Counted from the stretch's first letter, positions 1 through 5,901 are shown. The stretch: DNA of 6,955 nucleotides from Pseudomonadota bacterium (GCA_023419875.1 JAEZXM010000069.1:1-6955); one strand, 5' to 3'. The notes: generated by a model from the sequence alone, not told the origin. Numbers and translations are program-made.

Positions 1-2
1 CC

Positions 3-140
3 CCTGCCCGGGCGAAGCCGGCGGGAAGCCACGGCTCCTCTCCCGCGAGACCGGCTGGCCCGGCCCAGGGGACCGCGAGCGCGACGGGCGCGCGGAAACC
101 CGTCCTCGTCGGGTCCTGGAAGCCGAAGCGGCGGCGCTGA
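3..140 (+). CDS. Possible C-terminal tail of an upstream gene (partial)
   Basis: One plus-strand frame is open from the window edge to a TGA at 138-140. It reads as an Ala/Pro/Gly/Ser-rich stretch ending in a basic tail (KPVLVGSWKPKRRR). By hand count about 87% of its codons end in G or C, slightly more than in the competing frame, which suggests coding but does not prove it in DNA this GC-rich. If real, it is convergent with the lipase gene ending at 180. No domain can be recognised, and the other two plus frames are also open here, so this call is weak. Confidence 0.25.
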   Translation, partial: PARAKPAGSHGSSPARPAGPAQGTASATGARKPVLVGSWKPKRRR

Positions 141-179
141 AGGCGGCCGCGCGTCGGGGCGCCGCGGGCACGCGCAGCG

Positions 180-1016
180 CTAGAACCCCATCGCCCGCAG
201 CTCGCGCACGATCCGCACCCAGAAGTCGGCCGCGTCGAAGTGGCGGGACCAGCCGGTCTGGGCCCAGTGGTCCGCCTCGACCTCGGCCAGCACCTGGCCC
301 CAGCGCTGCGAGGACGCGGGCACGATCCCGTCGCTCGCGCCCCAGCCCTTCTTCATCCAGAGGTAGCCCGGGACGAGGAGCGGATTGGCCCTTCGCTTCC
401 GCCGGACGATCCCCACCACGCTCGCGTAGGCGACCGAGCGGACGTCGGAGACCTCCTCGTTGAAGCGCGCCATCCGCGCGGTGGCGAGATCGTGGAAGGC
501 GTCGAGGGGCACCCCCGCCGTCTCCAGCAGGCGCTGCAACCCGATCCGGCGGGCCACGTCGGTGGAGAGATCGGCGAGCGGTGAGCCGCGGTGTGGGGTG
601 CCGACCGTGACCAGGGCGGCCACGCGGGACGCCAGGCCGAGGTGGGTGACGGCGAGGCGCGCGTCCAGCCCCCCCATGCTGTGGGCGAGCACGTTGACGC
701 GCTTCTCGTCCAGCAGGGTGACCGCGCGGGTGAGCGCCGCCGCTCGGTCGGCGACCGATCCGCATGCGGGGACGCGCGGGACGATCACCCTGTTGCCGTC
801 CTTCTCCAGCGCGTCCCGGATGCCCTTCCAGTACGCCTGGCGGATCGCGCCCACCCCCACCTCATCGAACCCGAACAGGCCATGGGCGAGCACCACCGGA
901 TGGCGCGGCTTGCTGCGCATCCAGCGCCGCCGGTGGAGCCTCGGTCGCCGACTGCGGAGCAGCGCGGCGCCGGCCAGCGCGAGGATCAAGGAAGCCGCGA
1001 GGAGGGCCCAGAGCAC
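180..1016 (-). CDS. Membrane-anchored lipase-like alpha/beta-hydrolase
   Basis: Probable triacylglycerol lipase or carboxylesterase, hydrolysing ester bonds outside or at the cytoplasmic membrane. Counting from a GTG at 1016 (278 residues), residues 1-20 form a hydrophobic segment (VLWALLAASLILALAGAALL) followed by an Arg-rich stop-transfer stretch. The hydrolase fold begins with HPVVLAHGLFGFD (39-51), the His-Gly oxyanion region typical of lipases. The nucleophile elbow is AHSMGG with Ser113, followed by TVGTPHRGSP (137-146), a common lipase strand. The likely catalytic acid is Asp229 in GASDGIVPASS and the likely base His250 in EADHWAQTG, so the triad looks complete. The start is uncertain: there is no clear Shine-Dalgarno before GTG 1016, and an ATG at 920 would remove the membrane segment. 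I prefer the longer form because the hydrophobic run followed by positive charges looks genuine. The gene is divergent from the cytochrome gene, and no lipase chaperone gene is visible beside it. Confidence 0.85.
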   Translation of the reverse strand: MLWALLAASLILALAGAALLRSRRPRLHRRRWMRSKPRHPVVLAHGLFGFDEVGVGAIRQAYWKGIRDALEKDGNRVIVPRVPACGSVADRAAALTRAVTLLDEKRVNVLAHSMGGLDARLAVTHLGLASRVAALVTVGTPHRGSPLADLSTDVARRIGLQRLLETAGVPLDAFHDLATARMARFNEEVSDVRSVAYASVVGIVRRKRRANPLLVPGYLWMKKGWGASDGIVPASSQRWGQVLAEVEADHWAQTGWSRHFDAADFWVRIVRELRAMGF

Positions 1017-1313
1017 GCGCCATGGTAGCCAGCGCGAGCGCCGCGCACCCAGAAGCCCTCCGTCGCACCTCGTCCGACAAGAGGCGCAGCGGCAGTCGGA
1101 CGCGGAAGCTCCGGGCGGGGAGATTGGCGCGGGGCGCGACGAAGTCCGGACCCGGCCGGCGCCGCACGTGCGCACGCCCAATGCGCCAAACACGGGGCAC
1201 ACACGCCGCAAACGCTTTCCGGTATCGACTCGGGGTGACAGCGATCGTTGATGCCGTGGCCTTCGCGTGACGGGCCGCGCGGCGGTGCTCGGAATCCGAA
1301 GGCTCTCCCTTCC

Positions 1314-1329
1314 CGGGCGCTTGATTGCA
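1314..1329 (+). promoter_or_regulatory. Weak sigma-54-like -24/-12 candidate for the cytochrome gene
   Basis: The element CGGGCGCTTGATTGCA has GG at 1315-1316 and GC at 1327-1328 with the required 10 bases between them, and a complete TTGCA -12 box. The rest of the -24 block (consensus TGGCACG) is poor, so only about 7 of 12 consensus positions match. Transcription would start near 1340. The -12 box lies inside an interrupted inverted repeat (1323-1334). Confidence 0.22.
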
Positions 1330-1369
1330 CAATCGGTGATGGCCACCCAGCGACGTACACGGCGACTCC

Positions 1370-1385
1370 TGGCACCGAAGTGCCA
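1370..1385. promoter_or_regulatory. Perfect dyad TGGCAC-N4-GTGCCA (operator or leader hairpin)
   Basis: The two 6-base arms are exact reverse complements around CGAA. As DNA this could bind a dimeric regulator. As RNA it would fold into a short stem with a four-base loop in the leader of the cytochrome gene. The sequence does not say which, and the dyad resembles no named operator that I can identify with confidence. Confidence 0.35.
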
Positions 1386-1512
1386 ACCTGCGCACCCGCG
1401 CGTGGTCGGGACTGCGCCGCGGAAAGGAGGCGTGCTCCCCGGATCGAGCTCGACCGCATGTGTCGTCGACGGCGCACCCGTTTGCACAAGAACCAGTGAC
1501 TCGCACTTCTCC

Positions 1513-1520
1513 AGGAGAGA
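1513..1520 (+). promoter_or_regulatory. Ribosome-binding site fixing the cytochrome start
   Basis: AGGAGAGA with its AGGAG core ends 7 bases before GTG 1525. It is the only well-spaced site in front of an in-frame start that is followed at once by a signal peptide, so it decides the start codon. Confidence 0.7.
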
Positions 1521-1524
1521 GATC

Positions 1525-3108
1525 GTGAAAACGAGAGTGATCGTCCTGCGCGCGGCGCTCGGAGCGGCCGCGTTGTGGGCGCTCCCCGCAGAAGCACAGC
1601 TCGTGGATCAGAACTTCACGCCCAACGCAGCCAGGGAAGGGATCGTCAAGGGCTTCAACGAGCAGATCGGCAACGGGCGTGGGAACGCCAACACGCCCAA
1701 CACCTCGCTGTACATCATCAACCGCGACCCGTTCCGGGCCGTCCGGCGCGGGAGGCAGCTCTTCCAGCGCAAGTTCACGCGCCAGCAAGGCCAGGGCCCC
1801 ATGGTGCAGGACGGCCGGGGCGACATCGTCGCGAATCCTGCGCTCGGCGCCGGCCTGGGCGACTCCTGCGCCACGTGCCACGGCCGTCCGCGTGGTTCCG
1901 CCGGTTTCGGCGGCGACGTGGTCATCAAACCCGACAGTCGTGACGCCCCCCACCTGTTCGGGCTCGGGCTCAAGGAGATGCTCGCCGACGAGATGACGAC
2001 CGACCTGCGGAACATCCGCGCGCAGGCGATCGCAGCCGCCCGGTCCACCCGCGTCCCGCAGACGCGAACCCTCACCGCCAAGGGCGTCAACTTCGGCACC
2101 ATCACCGCCCGGCCGGACGGGAGCGTGGACACCTCGCGGGTCGCCGGCGTCAACCGGGACCTCCGGATCCGGCCGTTCCGGACGAATGGCGGCACGATCT
2201 CGATGCGCGAGTTCATCGTGGGCGCCTTCGCCGGAGAGATGGGGCTCCAGTCGGACGATCCCGACATGCGCGCCGCCTCGGTGTTCCGCCAGCGGGTGGT
2301 CACGCCGGCCGGCATGGTCCTGGACGGCAGGATCGACGCGATCGAGGAGCCGCCCATCGATCCGGGTGAGGACGCGGACGGGGACGGCATCGGGACCGAG
2401 ATCCCCGTGTCCATCGTGGACTTCATGGAGGTCTACTTCCTCAACTACTTCAAGCCCGCGCTCGGACCGCAGAACGCCACCACCGCCCGGGGCCAGCAGC
2501 TCCTGGCCACCGTCGGGTGCACGTCCTGTCACGTCCCGAACTTCACGATCAACCGCGACCGCCGTCACGCCGACGTCGAGACGGTCTTCGATCCGGCGCG
2601 CGGCAACCCGTTCAACCGGCTGTTCGGCACCGCCTCGGCCTTCTTCACCGAGGTCGCCGACGTCAACGGCCTGCCGACGCGCAAGGTGCCGAACCTGGGC
2701 AGCTTCGTGGTCCGGAACATCTACACGGACTTCAAGCGCCACGACCTCGGGCCGAACTTCCACGAGCTCAACTACGACGGCACGTTCCTGAAGGAGTTCC
2801 TCACCACCCCGCTGTGGGGCGTGGGGACCACCGCTCCGTACGGGCACGACGGCCGCAGCAACACCCTCGACGACGTGATCCGCCGCCACGGCGGCGAGGC
2901 CCAGGTGGCACGCAACAACTACGTGGCGCTGTCACAGAACGACCAGTTCGCGGTGCAGGAGTTCCTCCGGAGCCTCATCATCTTCGCGCCGGACGACACC
3001 GCCTCCAACCTGCAGCCCGCCAACCCGGCCGCGGCCAACTTCCCGCAGATCGGCCACGGTGCGTTCGCGTTGACCGTGCTGTTCAACAACCCGAACGAGC
3101 TCGAGTAG
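1525..3108 (+). CDS. Exported di-haem oxidoreductase, DUF1111/DHOR type
   Basis: A 527-residue periplasmic c-type cytochrome related to di-haem peroxidases. The start is GTG 1525, supported by AGGAG at 1513-1517 and a classic signal peptide: basic VKTR, a hydrophobic core, and an AEA cleavage motif before Gln25. Two haem-attachment motifs are visible, CATCH (115-119) and CTSCH (332-336). The C-terminal region LWGVGTTAPYGHDGR (430-444), then LDDVIRRHGGEA, is characteristic of the di-haem oxidoreductase family (COG3488, annotated as putative thiol oxidoreductase or peroxidase); the HDGR histidine (441) is a conserved feature. Between the haems is an acidic loop D-A-D-G-D-G (283-288) resembling a calcium-binding DxDxDG loop. 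The physiological reaction of the family is not well established, so peroxidase activity is only a possibility. The gene stands alone: divergent from the lipase, with a hairpin terminator 22 bases downstream. No cytochrome maturation or partner electron-carrier gene is visible. Confidence 0.9.
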   Translation: MKTRVIVLRAALGAAALWALPAEAQLVDQNFTPNAAREGIVKGFNEQIGNGRGNANTPNTSLYIINRDPFRAVRRGRQLFQRKFTRQQGQGPMVQDGRGDIVANPALGAGLGDSCATCHGRPRGSAGFGGDVVIKPDSRDAPHLFGLGLKEMLADEMTTDLRNIRAQAIAAARSTRVPQTRTLTAKGVNFGTITARPDGSVDTSRVAGVNRDLRIRPFRTNGGTISMREFIVGAFAGEMGLQSDDPDMRAASVFRQRVVTPAGMVLDGRIDAIEEPPIDPGEDADGDGIGTEIPVSIVDFMEVYFLNYFKPALGPQNATTARGQQLLATVGCTSCHVPNFTINRDRRHADVETVFDPARGNPFNRLFGTASAFFTEVADVNGLPTRKVPNLGSFVVRNIYTDFKRHDLGPNFHELNYDGTFLKEFLTTPLWGVGTTAPYGHDGRSNTLDDVIRRHGGEAQVARNNYVALSQNDQFAVQEFLRSLIIFAPDDTASNLQPANPAAANFPQIGHGAFALTVLFNNPNELE

Positions 3109-3130
3109 CCGGAAGCCCGGAGAGATGCTC

Positions 3131-3158
3131 GAGGGTGGCCGCTCCGGCGGCCACCCTC
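3131..3158. terminator. Bidirectional hairpin between convergent genes
   Basis: Arms GAGGGTGGCCGC (3131-3142) and GCGGCCACCCTC (3147-3158) are perfectly complementary over 12 bp with a four-base loop TCCG. The hairpin lies 22 bases after the cytochrome stop and 11 bases after the stop of the convergent small membrane protein gene, where a shared terminator is expected. No U-tract follows on either strand (CTTCC on plus), which is common in very GC-rich genomes but makes the termination mechanism less certain. Confidence 0.75.
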
Positions 3159-3169
3159 CTTCCATGCCG

Positions 3170-3382
3170 TCACTGCGACAGCTGCTCGCTCGCACGCTCG
3201 GCGGCCTTCTTGAGATCATCCTCGATCTGACGAACGTCCTCGCGGACGTTCTCGAGCCGCGTCGCCGGGGCGCGCGCGGGATCCTGACCGTCGCCGACGA
3301 TCGATCCGGTCAGGCTGTACTTCACGATGATCGCGACGAGCGCCAATGCCAGGACCAGGAGCAGGATTCTCATGGAGGACAT
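3170..3382 (-). CDS. Small single-pass membrane protein with helical tail
   Basis: A 70-residue protein of unknown function. Residues 5-21 (RILLLVLALALVAIIVK) form one hydrophobic membrane segment near the N-terminus. Residues from about 40 onward are rich in Glu, Asp, Arg, Lys and Ala with heptad-like spacing (RLENVREDVRQIEDDLKKAA), suggesting an amphipathic helix or short coiled coil. The start is ATG 3382, preceded by GAGG (3391-3394) 8 bases upstream; a second ATG three codons later has no ribosome-binding site. The gene begins 52 bases after the chemoreceptor stop on the same strand, so the two are probably co-transcribed. It could be a small partner of the receptor or an unrelated membrane protein. 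I recognise no family. It ends at the shared terminator hairpin. Confidence 0.7.
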   Translation of the reverse strand: MSSMRILLLVLALALVAIIVKYSLTGSIVGDGQDPARAPATRLENVREDVRQIEDDLKKAAERASEQLSQ

Positions 3383-3434
3383 GGGGTCGACCTCGGGCCG
3401 TAGTCACGCATTGCATCGCTTCTCCAGAGCGCGT

Positions 3435-5621
3435 CTAGAACCCCCGGAGCACCTCGTCGCCGTCCTCGTCCATCGGAAACGGGTTCGCGGTGGCGGGCAC
3501 CGGGTTCGCTGCGGACAGCGAGGGGGGCGCGGCCGCAGCTCCGGTGCCTCGTTTGCGGCGGGGCGCGCCGAGCGCGGCGCTGGAGATCTGGAACGAGCTC
3601 ACCATCGCGGCGAGCTCCTCCGATTGCCCGCTCAGCTCGGCGGCGGCGCTCGAAGACTCCTCCGAGCTGGCCGCGTTCTGCTGGGTGACCTTGTCCATCT
3701 CTCCGATCGCCCGGGTGACCTGCTCGATCGCGCTCGCCTGGTCCCTGGACGCCGCCGAGATCTCCGCGACGATCCCGGTGACCCTGTCCACCCCGGCCTG
3801 GATCTGCGTGAGCTTCTCCGCCACGCGCCGGGTTGCCTCGTCGCCCTCGGCGGTCTGCGAGACCGACAGCTTGATCAGGTCCTCGGTCTTGCCCGCCGCC
3901 CCCTTGGCGCGTAGCGCGAGCGACCGCACCTCCTCGGCGACGACCGAGAAGCCGCGGCCCGCCTCGCCGGCGCGCGCCGCCTCCACCGCGGCGTTCAGGG
4001 CGAGCAGGTTGGTCTGGAAGGCGATGTCGTTGATGTCGCGGATGATCTGCGAGGTCCCCTCGGCCGAGGTGCGCACCTTGGCCATGGACGCCCGGAGGTC
4101 CTCGACCGCCCCGGCGCCCTCCCGTGCCTGGGCGCGAGCGGCCTGGGCGAGCGCGTCCGCGTGCTGCGCGTGATCTGCCGCCTGACGCGCCAGGCCGGAG
4201 ATGGACTCGATGCTGGCGGTGGTCTCGGTGAGGCTCGCCGCCTGCTGGCTCGCGCCCGCGGCCACCGCCTGGGACGAGGTGGCGATCTGCTCCGAGGCGC
4301 TCGAGACCTGGTCGGCCGCCTCGGCCACCTGCCCGAGCGCCCGGTCCAGGGCCTCGGCGGTGGCGTTGAGCGCGTCCTTCATGGCGGCGTGCTCGCCGCT
4401 GTACGCGCCGTTCATGCGCGCGCGGAGGTCCCGCTTCGCGAGGGCGCCGAGCACCCGGGTCGCCTCGTTCACCGGGGCGAGGAGCGTCGCCAGGGTCTGG
4501 TTCACGCTCTCCAGCAGGCCGCGCGCATCGTTCTCGTAGCGGTTCGGGTCGGTGCGGGCCGCGAGGTCTCCCTGCGCGAGCGCTCCGAGCACGTCGGCGA
4601 CCTCGCGCACCGGCGCGACCAGCGCGTCGAGCGTGTCGTTCACGCCCTGGACGATCGTCCGGAAGCCGCCGGGCTGGCGGCTCGCCTCTGCCCGGACGCC
4701 GAGCCGGCCCTCGACCGCGGCGCGGGAGAGGGAGGCGGCGTCCTCCACCAGGGCGCGCAGGTTGGCGCGCACCTGCTCGATGGTCTCGTTGACGAAGCGC
4801 TTCTTTCCCGGGAGGAGGTCGAGCGGCACGTCGAAGTTGCCGCGGCCGAGCTCGGCCACCACCGCCATCGCCTTGCGGTTCTCCTCGCGGTGGGCCCCGA
4901 CCATGTGGTTCACGCCGTGAGCCATCGTCCGGAAGTCGCCCGGGAAGCGGGCCTCGTCGATCGCCGCGTCGATCTCGCCCTGCGCGTGCTCCGCCGTGAC
5001 GCGGTTCATCTCCGCGATCAGCGTCTGCAAGTTCGCGCGGACGCGCTCCACGCTCTCGTTGATGAACCGCTTCTTGCCCGGGAGCGGCGCGAGCTTGACG
5101 TCGAACCGGCCCCGCCCCAGCTCGCCGAAGACCGCCATCGCCCGCTTCTGGAGGGCGATGTGGCCGTGCACCATCTCGTTCACCCCGAGCGCCATGGTGG
5201 CGTAGTCGCCGGGGAACCGCGTGATGTCGATCTCCGCGTGGATGTCGCCGGCCCGGTGTGCCGCGGCCACCCGGTCCATCTCCGCGATGAACCCCTGGAG
5301 GATGGCCGCCACCGAGTTGAGGCTGCCGTGGAGGCGATCGACGTCCACGTCGCCGTTCTCGGCGAGGGGCTCGGGCAGCTCGCCGCGCGCCAGCCGATCG
5401 AGCCGCTCCCCGACCAGCCCGAGGTGCCGGGCCCGGTTTCGGGCGAGGGAGAGGACGAACCCCGCCGCGAGCCCCGCGAGCGCGAGCAGCGCGAGGACGG
5501 CGAGCGCCCGAGCGATTTCGGCCGGTGACGACGCGGCGGTGGCGACCGCGAGGGCCGAGAGGGCTGCGATCGCCGTGAGCGCAGCCCACGTCCGGCTCCG
5601 GGTGGTCAGGGCGACGGGCAC
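3435..5621 (-). CDS. Methyl-accepting chemotaxis protein with poly-HAMP array
   Basis: A 728-residue chemoreceptor controlling a CheA/CheW array. Start GTG 5621 is favoured by GAGGAGG (5627-5633) 5 bases upstream. Two hydrophobic segments (about 12-30 and 39-60) are separated by only about 8 residues, so there is no periplasmic ligand domain. Residues 63-430 form a run of HAMP-like modules with motifs such as GDIHAEI, GRFDVKL, GEIDAAI, GNFDVPL, GRLGVRA and GDLAART. Residues 112-201 and 202-291 are a 90-residue tandem duplication (56 of 90 identical by hand count), and 292-380 is a more divergent third copy. The signalling hairpin follows (about 431-680), with the classic tip DIAFQTNLLALNAAVEAARAG (532-552) and GRGFSVVAEEVR. 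Likely methylation sites include SLTET (463-467) and the Glu pair 654-655. A basic then Ala/Pro-rich tail (687-716) ends in acidic DEDGDEVLRGF. Input is probably cytoplasmic, through the membrane, or from a partner protein. Confidence 0.95.
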   Translation of the reverse strand: MPVALTTRSRTWAALTAIAALSALAVATAASSPAEIARALAVLALLALAGLAAGFVLSLARNRARHLGLVGERLDRLARGELPEPLAENGDVDVDRLHGSLNSVAAILQGFIAEMDRVAAAHRAGDIHAEIDITRFPGDYATMALGVNEMVHGHIALQKRAMAVFGELGRGRFDVKLAPLPGKKRFINESVERVRANLQTLIAEMNRVTAEHAQGEIDAAIDEARFPGDFRTMAHGVNHMVGAHREENRKAMAVVAELGRGNFDVPLDLLPGKKRFVNETIEQVRANLRALVEDAASLSRAAVEGRLGVRAEASRQPGGFRTIVQGVNDTLDALVAPVREVADVLGALAQGDLAARTDPNRYENDARGLLESVNQTLATLLAPVNEATRVLGALAKRDLRARMNGAYSGEHAAMKDALNATAEALDRALGQVAEAADQVSSASEQIATSSQAVAAGASQQAASLTETTASIESISGLARQAADHAQHADALAQAARAQAREGAGAVEDLRASMAKVRTSAEGTSQIIRDINDIAFQTNLLALNAAVEAARAGEAGRGFSVVAEEVRSLALRAKGAAGKTEDLIKLSVSQTAEGDEATRRVAEKLTQIQAGVDRVTGIVAEISAASRDQASAIEQVTRAIGEMDKVTQQNAASSEESSSAAAELSGQSEELAAMVSSFQISSAALGAPRRKRGTGAAAAPPSLSAANPVPATANPFPMDEDGDEVLRGF
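4749..5288 (-). repeat. Tandem duplication of a 90-codon HAMP-pair unit
   Basis: Codons 112-201 (5019-5288) and 202-291 (4749-5018) of the chemoreceptor encode two adjacent units of exactly 90 residues. Both begin IAEM and end RANL-x-x-L. Shared blocks include RFPGD, GVN-x-MV, AMAV, ELGRG and LPGKKRF. Hand alignment gives 56 of 90 identical residues with no gaps. A third, weaker copy follows at codons 292-380, so the array probably grew by repeated in-frame duplication. Confidence 0.85.
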
Positions 5622-5626
5622 GTACG

Positions 5627-5633
5627 CCTCCTC
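5627..5633 (-). promoter_or_regulatory. Ribosome-binding site fixing the chemoreceptor start
   Basis: GAGGAGG on the minus strand lies 5 bases before GTG 5621. It rules out the in-frame ATG at 5741, which would add about 40 residues of Pro/Gly/Arg-rich sequence and place the promoter-like element at 5661-5676 inside the gene. Confidence 0.75.
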
Positions 5634-5660
5634 GTTCACGGCACCAGCGCGTGGAAGAAC

Positions 5661-5676
5661 AGCATGCGCGATGCCA
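5661..5676 (-). promoter_or_regulatory. Sigma-54-like promoter for the chemoreceptor
   Basis: Read on the minus strand the element is TGGCATCGCGCATGCT. Compared with the sigma-54 consensus TGGCACG-N4-TTGC(A/T), it matches TGGCA and TGCT, 9 of 12 fixed positions, and the invariant GG and GC are separated by exactly 10 bases. Transcription would start near 5650, leaving a leader of about 28 bases that contains the GAGGAGG ribosome-binding site. Sequence and placement agree, but this is a pattern match only. Confidence 0.5.
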
Positions 5677-5734
5677 GCAGCGGATCCGGGTCCCTGAGGC
5701 CCGGCGGACCTGGAAACGGGGGACGATCTAGGCC

Positions 5735-5768
5735 CGTTCACCGGGGGATCCGCGTTCCGCGTTCACCG
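5735..5768. repeat. Direct repeats CGTTCACCG, possible activator sites
   Basis: CGTTCACCG occurs at 5735-5743 and 5760-5768, starts 25 bases apart; a shorter relative, CGTTCACG, is at 5633-5640. The pair lies roughly 85-120 bases upstream of the predicted chemoreceptor start and 110-143 upstream of the predicted start of the LacI-like gene. Sigma-54 enhancer-binding proteins usually bind at such distances. A nearby dyad GGGTC-N6-GACCC (5776-5791) is another candidate site. Confidence 0.35.
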
Positions 5769-5851
5769 AGGGCGAGGGTCCGACGCGACCCCGATGCGGG
5801 CGGCACCCGGCCGGAACCGGCGCAGGCGGGCCGTCCCCGGGGATCCGGCGT

Positions 5852-5867
5852 GGGCGCGGGAAATGCT
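5852..5867 (+). promoter_or_regulatory. Sigma-54-like promoter for the LacI-like gene
   Basis: The element GGGCGCGGGAAATGCT has GG (5853-5854) and GC (5865-5866) exactly 10 bases apart and matches 9 of 12 fixed positions of TGGCACG-N4-TTGC(A/T). The predicted start is near 5878, 42 bases before ATG 5920. The -12 part lies inside a 13-base dyad GGAAA-TGC-TTTCC (5859-5871) that could also be a repressor site. Confidence 0.42.
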
Positions 5868-5880
5868 TTCCACGTGCTCG

Positions 5881-5901
5881 GCGGGCCTCGTCGAGGCCCG
5901 C
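5881..5901 (+). promoter_or_regulatory. GC-rich stem-loop in the 5' leader of the LacI-like gene
   Basis: GCGGGCCTC (5881-5889) and GAGGCCCGC (5893-5901) form a perfect 9-bp stem with the loop GTC. It lies 3 bases after the predicted transcription start and 2 bases before the Shine-Dalgarno GGAAGGGG (5904-5911), which is 8 bases from ATG 5920. It could stabilise the 5' end of the mRNA, tune ribosome access, or act as a DNA operator. The structure is certain; its role is not. Confidence 0.45.

Larger units (their letters stand above)
1017..1524. other. Divergent intergenic region with dyads, no convincing gene
   Basis: This 508-base stretch separates the divergent lipase and cytochrome genes. 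Frames running through it give Arg- and Cys-rich translations without domain character, so I read it as non-coding. It contains: an interrupted inverted repeat GATTG-CA-CAATC (1323-1334); the octamer TTGCACAA twice (1325-1332 and 1482-1489); a perfect dyad TGGCAC-CGAA-GTGCCA (1370-1385); a 10-bp palindrome TCGAGCTCGA (1444-1453); and a strong but apparently unused Shine-Dalgarno AAAGGAGG (1423-1430). If transcription starts near 1341, the cytochrome mRNA would have a leader of about 180 bases. Confidence 0.6.

Noticed and set aside
134..180. Nested inverted repeats GCGCTG/CAGCGC (134-139, 175-180) and GCGCGT/ACGCGC (149-154, 170-175) as a terminator after the lipase gene
   Set aside because: The arms are short, share base 175 and enclose large loops. 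Such matches are easily found by chance in DNA of this composition.
1471..1486. GGCGCACCCGTTTGCA as a second sigma-54 promoter for the cytochrome gene
   Set aside because: GG and GC are separated by 11 bases instead of 10, and sigma-54 recognition is very sensitive to this spacing.
1017..1487. In-frame extension of the lipase gene back to an ATG at 1487
   Set aside because: The added 157 residues are rich in Arg, Cys, Ser and Pro, resemble no domain and would precede the membrane segment. They most likely reflect open frames in GC-rich intergenic DNA.
1458..1499. Arg-rich 13-codon open frame (MCRRRRTRLHKNQ) just upstream of the cytochrome ribosome-binding site, possibly a leader peptide
   Set aside because: The nearest Shine-Dalgarno is about 27 bases away, far outside normal spacing, and the composition is what GC-rich non-coding DNA often gives.
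1267..1524. In-frame upstream extension of the cytochrome gene, starting near 1267
   Set aside because: It would bury the signal peptide about 86 residues into the protein, and the translation lacks domain character. GTG 1525 has a proper ribosome-binding site directly before the signal peptide.
862..2889. Long minus-strand open frame antisense to the cytochrome gene
   Set aside because: It is the antisense shadow of a gene with two CxxCH motifs and a signal peptide. Its own translation is low-complexity and Arg/Val/Asp-rich with no recognisable domain.
3370..5589. Long open frames overlapping the chemoreceptor in another minus frame and on the plus strand (for example 4161-5528)
   Set aside because: The translations are Arg/Gly/Ala or Arg/Val/His-rich shadows of the chemoreceptor reading frame, which has unmistakable HAMP and signalling-domain sequence.
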